DNA of 19,205 bases from an uncultured Collinsella sp. GTDB lineage: Bacteria; Actinomycetota; Coriobacteriia; Coriobacteriales; Coriobacteriaceae. The translations under genes were made by a program, and so were the position numbers. Shown here piece after piece: positions 15,289 through 19,205 of the stretch. Positions within the stretch are counted from its first letter, which is position 1. Each line of letters opens with the position of its first letter. The notes beneath the pieces were generated by a model, which saw only the letters and a program-made list of their open reading frames with translations, was not told the origin of the DNA and searched no databases. Location: assembly GCA_902489225.1 (NCBI GenBank), contig CABTZA010000015.1, positions 1 to 19,205 of the forward strand, read 5' to 3'.

Positions 15289-15791
15289 TGGGTCGCGTTG
15301 TAGATGGACGTGTGAACGGAGCCCCATTTGCGGGTATCGTGCTCACGGCGGGAAGCGTGCTGCGTGCCGACGATGCCGCCGGCCCCGTGCTTTCCAAAAA
15401 GATGGAAGATGCACCCATCGCCGGTTGGTACACCATCGACGGCGGTCAAACGCCCGAGGACGACATCATCGAGGTCAAGCGCGAGCGTCCGCCTCGCCTG
15501 GTCTTGGTCGATGCCGCCGACATGGCACTGCCCGTCGGGTCCATCCGTTTGCTCGACAAGCGCGATGTGGCCCGCAAGTCGATGTTCACCACGCATTCGC
15601 TTCCTTTGTCGATTTTGATCGAAGAGATTGAGCAATCGTGTGATGAGATCGTCTTCGTTGGGATTCAGCCGGGCGACACGGAGTTTTACAACCCCATGTC
15701 CCCGGAGGTCTTTGACGCCGTCGACGCCGTGTACGACGCCGTGGCCGCCAACGACTTTTCCCACTTTGTCCGCTTGGGGCAAGAGCAATAG
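15288..15791 (+). CDS. hycI: HycI-type hydrogenase maturation endopeptidase
   Basis: A 167-residue nickel-sensing protease that trims the C-terminal tail of the large subunit after nickel insertion. Asp29, Asp75 and His103 align with E. coli HycI Asp16, Asp62 and His90, the metal-contacting residues. YTIDGGQTPEDDI and GIQPGDTEFYNPMSPEV match HycI closely. There are 13 more N-terminal residues than in E. coli (156). The first motif, GNxxxGDDGAGP in E. coli, reads AGSVLRADDAAGP here, with several glycine changes and the Asn missing. The start overlaps the hyfJ stop by one base (TAATG), and the frame upstream of 15288 lies inside hyfJ. Its target is presumably HyfG. Confidence 0.92.
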   Translation: MGRVVDGRVNGAPFAGIVLTAGSVLRADDAAGPVLSKKMEDAPIAGWYTIDGGQTPEDDIIEVKRERPPRLVLVDAADMALPVGSIRLLDKRDVARKSMFTTHSLPLSILIEEIEQSCDEIVFVGIQPGDTEFYNPMSPEVFDAVDAVYDAVAANDFSHFVRLGQEQ

Positions 15792-15830
15792 GAGCGCTTG
15801 TCCCTGCTGATTAGGAAAGAAGTGATTGAC

Positions 15831-16670
15831 ATGGCAGATTCCAAGGTGGAGTACCCCGCTCCCGATTGCCTGGCGCCCGCCGCGATCGAGGCCAAGACCG
15901 AGGCCGCCGGCGTGACCAAGGCCAACCTGCCGGTCGCAAAGGCCTTTCTGCTGGCAATGTTCGCCGGTGCGTTTATCGCCTTCGGCGGCCTGTTCTTTAC
16001 CGTGTTCTTGAGCGATAGCACGCTGGGCTGGGGCGCCCAGCGCGTCGTGGGCGGCCTGTGCTTTTGCCTGGGCCTGGTGCTCGTGCTGGTGTGCGGCGCC
16101 GAGCTGTTCACCGGCAACTCGCTTATGGTCTGCGCGCTCAAGAGCAAAAAGATCACCCCGGCTCAGATGCTCAAGGCATGGCTCGTCGTGTGGCTTGGTA
16201 ACTTTGCCGGTGCCCTGTTCATCGTCTTTTTGGTGTACATGGCCGGCATTTACAAGCTCAATGGCGAGGCGGTTGCCAATTCCATGGTGAGCGTCGCCGC
16301 CGGCAAGGTGACGGTCGACTGGGTGACGATCTTCTTCCGTGGCATCCTGTGCAACATCTTTGTGTGCCTGGCCGTGTGGATCGGTACCGCCGGCAAGACC
16401 GTGGTCGATAAGGTTGTGGGCATTCTGCTGCCCATCGCCGCCTTTGTGGCCTGCGGTTTTGAGCACTGCGTCGCCAACATGTACTTTTTGCCTATGGGCG
16501 CTGTGATGCACGCGTGCGGCTATGGCGCCGACGTCGCCGGCGCCGATGCGCTCAACGCCGCGGGCATTGCGTTTAACCTGTCCGCCGCCACGCTGGGCAA
16601 CATCGTGGGCGGCGCGGTTCTGGTCGCGCTCGGCTACTGGTTTATCTACGCCAAGAAGTCCGAGGCGTAA
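15831..16670 (+). CDS. focA: Formate/nitrite transporter family channel, formate type
   Basis: A 279-residue membrane channel (E. coli FocA 285, FocB similar) that moves formate or formic acid across the cytoplasmic membrane, as a pentamer in known members. About six hydrophobic helices are visible. GAELFTGN at 89-96 and FEHCVANMYF at 210-219, with His212 equivalent to FocA His209 in the pore, are the family signatures. I chose ATG 15831, behind AGGAAAGAAG, rather than TTG 15798. It is the last gene before the terminator at 16693-16728, matching focB at the end of the E. coli hyf operon. FocA and FocB cannot be told apart here, and NirC is less likely given the formate context. Confidence 0.9.
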   Translation: MADSKVEYPAPDCLAPAAIEAKTEAAGVTKANLPVAKAFLLAMFAGAFIAFGGLFFTVFLSDSTLGWGAQRVVGGLCFCLGLVLVLVCGAELFTGNSLMVCALKSKKITPAQMLKAWLVVWLGNFAGALFIVFLVYMAGIYKLNGEAVANSMVSVAAGKVTVDWVTIFFRGILCNIFVCLAVWIGTAGKTVVDKVVGILLPIAAFVACGFEHCVANMYFLPMGAVMHACGYGADVAGADALNAAGIAFNLSAATLGNIVGGAVLVALGYWFIYAKKSEA

Positions 16671-16692
16671 GGTATCGTCTGTTTGACGTTGG

Positions 16693-16728
16693 GCCTTCCG
16701 CGGGGCGTTGCCGTGCGGGAGGCTTTTT
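16693..16728 (+). terminator. Intrinsic terminator after focA
   Basis: GCCTTCCGC (16693-16701) pairs with GCGGGAGGC (16715-16723) over nine positions with one G-U pair, followed by TTTTT (16724-16728). It lies 22 bp after the focA stop and ends the formate hydrogenlyase gene cluster. Confidence 0.85.
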
Positions 16729-16792
16729 GGGTCTGGGGCTCGTTGCCGGGCTGTTGGCCTGTTGTGTTTGGCTGGTGAAAGGGGTAATCGAG

Positions 16793-18910
16793 ATGGCATC
16801 TGCTGCGAAGCGTGACGGTCGCGCCGTGGTGACGACATGCGGGGGATGCTATGCCGATTGCGCCTTTGCAGCCCATGTTGAGGATGGGCGTGTGATGGCT
16901 GAGTTGCCGGTTGTGGGGCATCCGTGCGCGGCGCGTGCCCTATGCGCCCGCGGACGGCATCGTCTGGCAATGCCGTTTGACGAGCGCGATCGCATTGTGC
17001 ACCCCATGCGCCGACGAACTGATGGCTCGGGGTTCGATGTGATTTCGTGGGACGAGGCGTTCGCGCAGATTGCAGCGCGCCTTGGGGGGATTGTTGACGG
17101 GCATGGTCCGCGTGCGCTGGGCATGACGCTCGGTGTTCCCTCGTTCGACCGCTACTGGGCGTATCGTTTTATGCATGCGCTGGGTTCGCCCAACGTATAC
17201 GGTGCCGATGGCGCCTGCGAGGTAAGCCGGCTTACCGGTTGGGAGCACAGCCTGGGTTATAGTCCCGCCTCCGACCTGTCACATACCGACTGCATCATGT
17301 ATCTGGGGCGTTCCATTGTCGATTCGTCAACGATGGGGGCCGTTGACGCGCTCAACGATGCACGCCGGCGCGGGGCGAAGATTATCGTGGTTGACCCCCG
17401 GCGCAGTGGCTCGGCCGCGCTTGCCGACCGCTGGCTGCGCGTGCGCCCGGGCTGCGACTTGGCGCTGCTGTTGGGTATTGTCCACGTGTTGATTGCCGAG
17501 GGCCTGTACGACCACGAGTTCGTGGACCGCTATACCACGGGTTTTTACGAGTTGGCGCAGGCGGCCCATGCTTGGACGCCCGAGTGGGCCGAGTCGATGT
17601 GCGACGTGCCGGCCGCAGAGATTGTCGCCACGGCGCGCGATCTCGCTGCCGCCGCGCCTGCCGCTGTGGTGGATGCGGGCTTTCATGGCGGCATCGGTAT
17701 CGCGTATGCCAATAGCACCCAGACCGCGCGCGCTATCTGCTTGGTCGATGTGCTGCTGGGCTGCATCGGGCATGCGGGCGGCGCGCTCAATCCGCCCACG
17801 CCGCTTGTGTTGGGCGACCTCGATCCCGCACGCTTTGCGATGCCGCCGGTACCGTGCGGGCCCAAGCTGGGGTCCGAGCGCTATCCACTGGTCGATCCGG
17901 TGCGCGGCCTGTGCACGACCATCGGTCAGTCGATTCTTGCCGGCGATTTGCGTGGGCTCATCGTCTATGCCAGTAACCCCGGTGCGGGCTATGGCAACGC
18001 CGGGGCGTGGCTATCGATTCTGGAACAGCTTGACCTGCTCGTGACGATTGATATTCGCTGGTCCGAGACGGCGCGCGCTTCTGACTTCGTGCTGCCCGAT
18101 GTGACGTATCTGGAGGCCGACCGCGGCGTGGGAACGGTGATGGGCGTTAACGATTCGCGGGTGTTCTACCGCAACGCCGCGCTGCCTGTGCAGCATGACG
18201 ACACACGTCCCGGTCGGGAGATTTTTGCCGGTTTGGCGCAGGCGTGTGGCGTGGGCGAGTACTTTCGGTTTACGTCTGACGATCTGGCAGCTGCCCAGGT
18301 GGAGCCTTTTGGGATTGATCTGGACGAGCTCAAGGAGCGCGGCTGGGCCGACACGGGCGTTGCGTTGCCGTCGCGTACGGGCGAGCCGGCGATTCCCCTG
18401 GATGGCGGCAAAATTGCGCTGGCAAGCGACGTATGGGAACGAGCCGGCCTGGGTCGTGTTCCCAACTGGATCGCTCCCATGGTGGAGCCTGGCCCGGGGA
18501 TGTTTCGCCTCATTAGCGGCAACCGTCCCTTTGAGTCGCATACCTCGCGCAGGCTTGCAGCCCAAGGTGCCGCTGAGGCTGGGTCGGACCTGGATGCCGT
18601 GCAGATGAATGCCGATGCTGCTGCGCACATGGGCATCGCCGACGGCGAGATCGTCGAACTCCTGAGCGATATGGGCCGCGACCGCGTGCGTGTGGAGACG
18701 ACGCCGTATCTGCATCCGGCGTGCATCTTCACCTCGGCCGCCCCCGGTGGACGTTCGTTTGGCGCCGCTGCCGGTGGCGCTCAAGCCTTGGGCGTGGGCC
18801 CGCTCGACCATACGCCGTTGCGTTGGGACCCGTTGACGGGTGCCGCGCTCACCCAGGAAAACGCCGTTCGCGTGGAAAAGATCGCGGCGCGCGAGGATAA
18901 TGACGAGTAA
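16793..18910 (+). CDS. Cytoplasmic molybdopterin oxidoreductase, cysteine type, substrate unknown
   Basis: A 705-residue protein of the DMSO reductase superfamily. Cys16, Cys19, Cys23 and Cys51 (TTCGGCYADC ... CARG) form an N-terminal [4Fe-4S] motif, VISWDEAFAQIAARL is the usual first molybdopterin-domain signature, and Cys142 in GACEVSR is the likely Mo or W ligand in place of selenocysteine. SETARASDFVLPDVTYLEADRG and the C-terminal SGNRPFESHTSRR are typical of polysulfide, thiosulfate and arsenate reductase relatives. There is no twin-arginine signal, so it should be cytoplasmic, and no iron-sulfur or membrane partner is adjacent. ATG 16793 follows AAAGGGG. The gene sits behind the focA terminator and 52 bp before selA. 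Codon use is less biased than in the hyf genes. Substrate cannot be told from sequence. Confidence 0.85.
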   Translation: MASAAKRDGRAVVTTCGGCYADCAFAAHVEDGRVMAELPVVGHPCAARALCARGRHRLAMPFDERDRIVHPMRRRTDGSGFDVISWDEAFAQIAARLGGIVDGHGPRALGMTLGVPSFDRYWAYRFMHALGSPNVYGADGACEVSRLTGWEHSLGYSPASDLSHTDCIMYLGRSIVDSSTMGAVDALNDARRRGAKIIVVDPRRSGSAALADRWLRVRPGCDLALLLGIVHVLIAEGLYDHEFVDRYTTGFYELAQAAHAWTPEWAESMCDVPAAEIVATARDLAAAAPAAVVDAGFHGGIGIAYANSTQTARAICLVDVLLGCIGHAGGALNPPTPLVLGDLDPARFAMPPVPCGPKLGSERYPLVDPVRGLCTTIGQSILAGDLRGLIVYASNPGAGYGNAGAWLSILEQLDLLVTIDIRWSETARASDFVLPDVTYLEADRGVGTVMGVNDSRVFYRNAALPVQHDDTRPGREIFAGLAQACGVGEYFRFTSDDLAAAQVEPFGIDLDELKERGWADTGVALPSRTGEPAIPLDGGKIALASDVWERAGLGRVPNWIAPMVEPGPGMFRLISGNRPFESHTSRRLAAQGAAEAGSDLDAVQMNADAAAHMGIADGEIVELLSDMGRDRVRVETTPYLHPACIFTSAAPGGRSFGAAAGGAQALGVGPLDHTPLRWDPLTGAALTQENAVRVEKIAAREDNDE

Positions 18911-18962
18911 TTGACTCAGCTGATGTATTCGACTGATCCACGTTTCTTTTGAAAGGCCGCAC

Positions 18963-19165
18963 ATGAGCGATAGCCAGAACATGTCCGATGAGGTGCGCGC
19001 CCGCCTGCGCGCCATCCCTTCCGTCAACGAGCTGCTTGCCGAGTGGCCGGTGGTGAAGGCGGCGGGGGAGACCTGCGACGCGGTGGTCCATGCCGCCGTC
19101 ACGGCCGAGCTCGACGAGGAGCGCGCCGCCATTCGCGCCGGTGTCGCCCCGCGCTGTAAGCGCGA
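18963..19165 (+). CDS. selA: L-seryl-tRNA(Sec) selenium transferase, N-terminal fragment
   Basis: Sixty-seven genuine residues from ATG 18963 behind GAAAGG. VRARLRAIPSVNELL at 11-25, followed by a helical stretch with ELDEERAAIRAG, matches the N-terminal domain of bacterial SelA, which reads LPSVDELL in many members. SelA makes Sec-tRNA from Ser-tRNA(Sec) and selenophosphate, as the selenoprotein FdhF requires. Only the N-terminal part is present: adapter sequence begins at 19166 and the contig stops. The frame continues open through the adapter, so the break is technical and not a mutation. The catalytic PLP lysine would lie beyond the window. The call rests on a short conserved segment plus context. 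Confidence 0.75.
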
Positions 19166-19205
19166 AGATCGGAAGAGCACACGTCTGAACTCCAGTCACC
19201 CTAGG
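19166..19205 (+). other. Illumina sequencing adapter left at the contig end
   Basis: From 19166 the sequence AGATCGGAAGAGCACACGTC continues to 19199 as the exact 34-base start of the standard TruSeq read-1 adapter. The last six bases (19200-19205) lie where an index would follow. It translates to the familiar adapter peptide STRLNSSH forward and TGVQTCALPI on the reverse strand. This is not genomic DNA. Confidence 0.97.

Noticed and set aside
16727..16792. Hydrophobic N-terminal extension of the second oxidoreductase, resembling a signal segment
   Set aside because: The extended frame begins on the T-run of the focA terminator, has no ribosome site or twin-arginine motif, and ATG 16793 has a good AAAGGGG site.
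18849..19199. A 116-codon minus-strand frame at the right end
   Set aside because: It starts inside the sequencing adapter and runs antisense to selA and the oxidoreductase.

Overview
The window is a high-GC segment from an anaerobic, formate-metabolising bacterium. I infer a gut Coriobacteriia actinobacterium, most likely Collinsella or a close relative, from the GC-rich codon use, the tightly packed complete formate hydrogenlyase locus and the selenoprotein formate dehydrogenase. The genus is inference; no marker gene in the window proves it.

Layout. (1) 41-833, minus strand: a small toxin-antitoxin-like pair, a RelB/DinJ-type antitoxin overlapping a PIN-domain protein whose active site looks degenerate. 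(2) 834-1260: a 427-bp divergent intergenic region with inverted repeats next to the antitoxin and a strong palindrome in front of the formate genes. (3) 1261-16670, plus strand: hydN, fdhF, hyfA-B-C-D-E-F-G-H-I-J, hycI and focA. The order hyfA to hyfJ matches the E. coli hyf (FHL-2) operon; hydN-fdhF is added in front, and hycI stands in the place of the regulator hyfR. A strong intrinsic terminator hairpin lies between fdhF and hyfA, and another follows focA. (4) 16793-18910: a second, cysteine-type molybdopterin oxidoreductase with no partner subunits. (5) 18963 to the end: the first codons of selA, cut off by Illumina adapter sequence (19166-19199), so this is the raw end of a draft contig.

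How the genes work together. FocA moves formate across the membrane. FdhF, a selenocysteine and molybdenum enzyme read through an in-frame TGA at 2273-2275, oxidises it to CO2. Electrons pass through four-cluster ferredoxin-like proteins (HydN, HyfA) and the HyfH/HyfI iron-sulfur chain to the [NiFe] site of HyfG, which makes H2. HyfB, HyfD and HyfF (antiporter-like), HyfC (NuoH-like) and HyfE (NuoK-like) form a large membrane arm that could couple the reaction to ion translocation. HycI trims the C-terminus of HyfG after nickel insertion. The start of selA just downstream supplies part of the selenocysteine machinery that fdhF needs.

Not in the window: hyp nickel-maturation genes, selB, selC, selD, and any FhlA/HyfR-type regulator. 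No tRNA, rRNA, CRISPR array or insertion sequence was seen.
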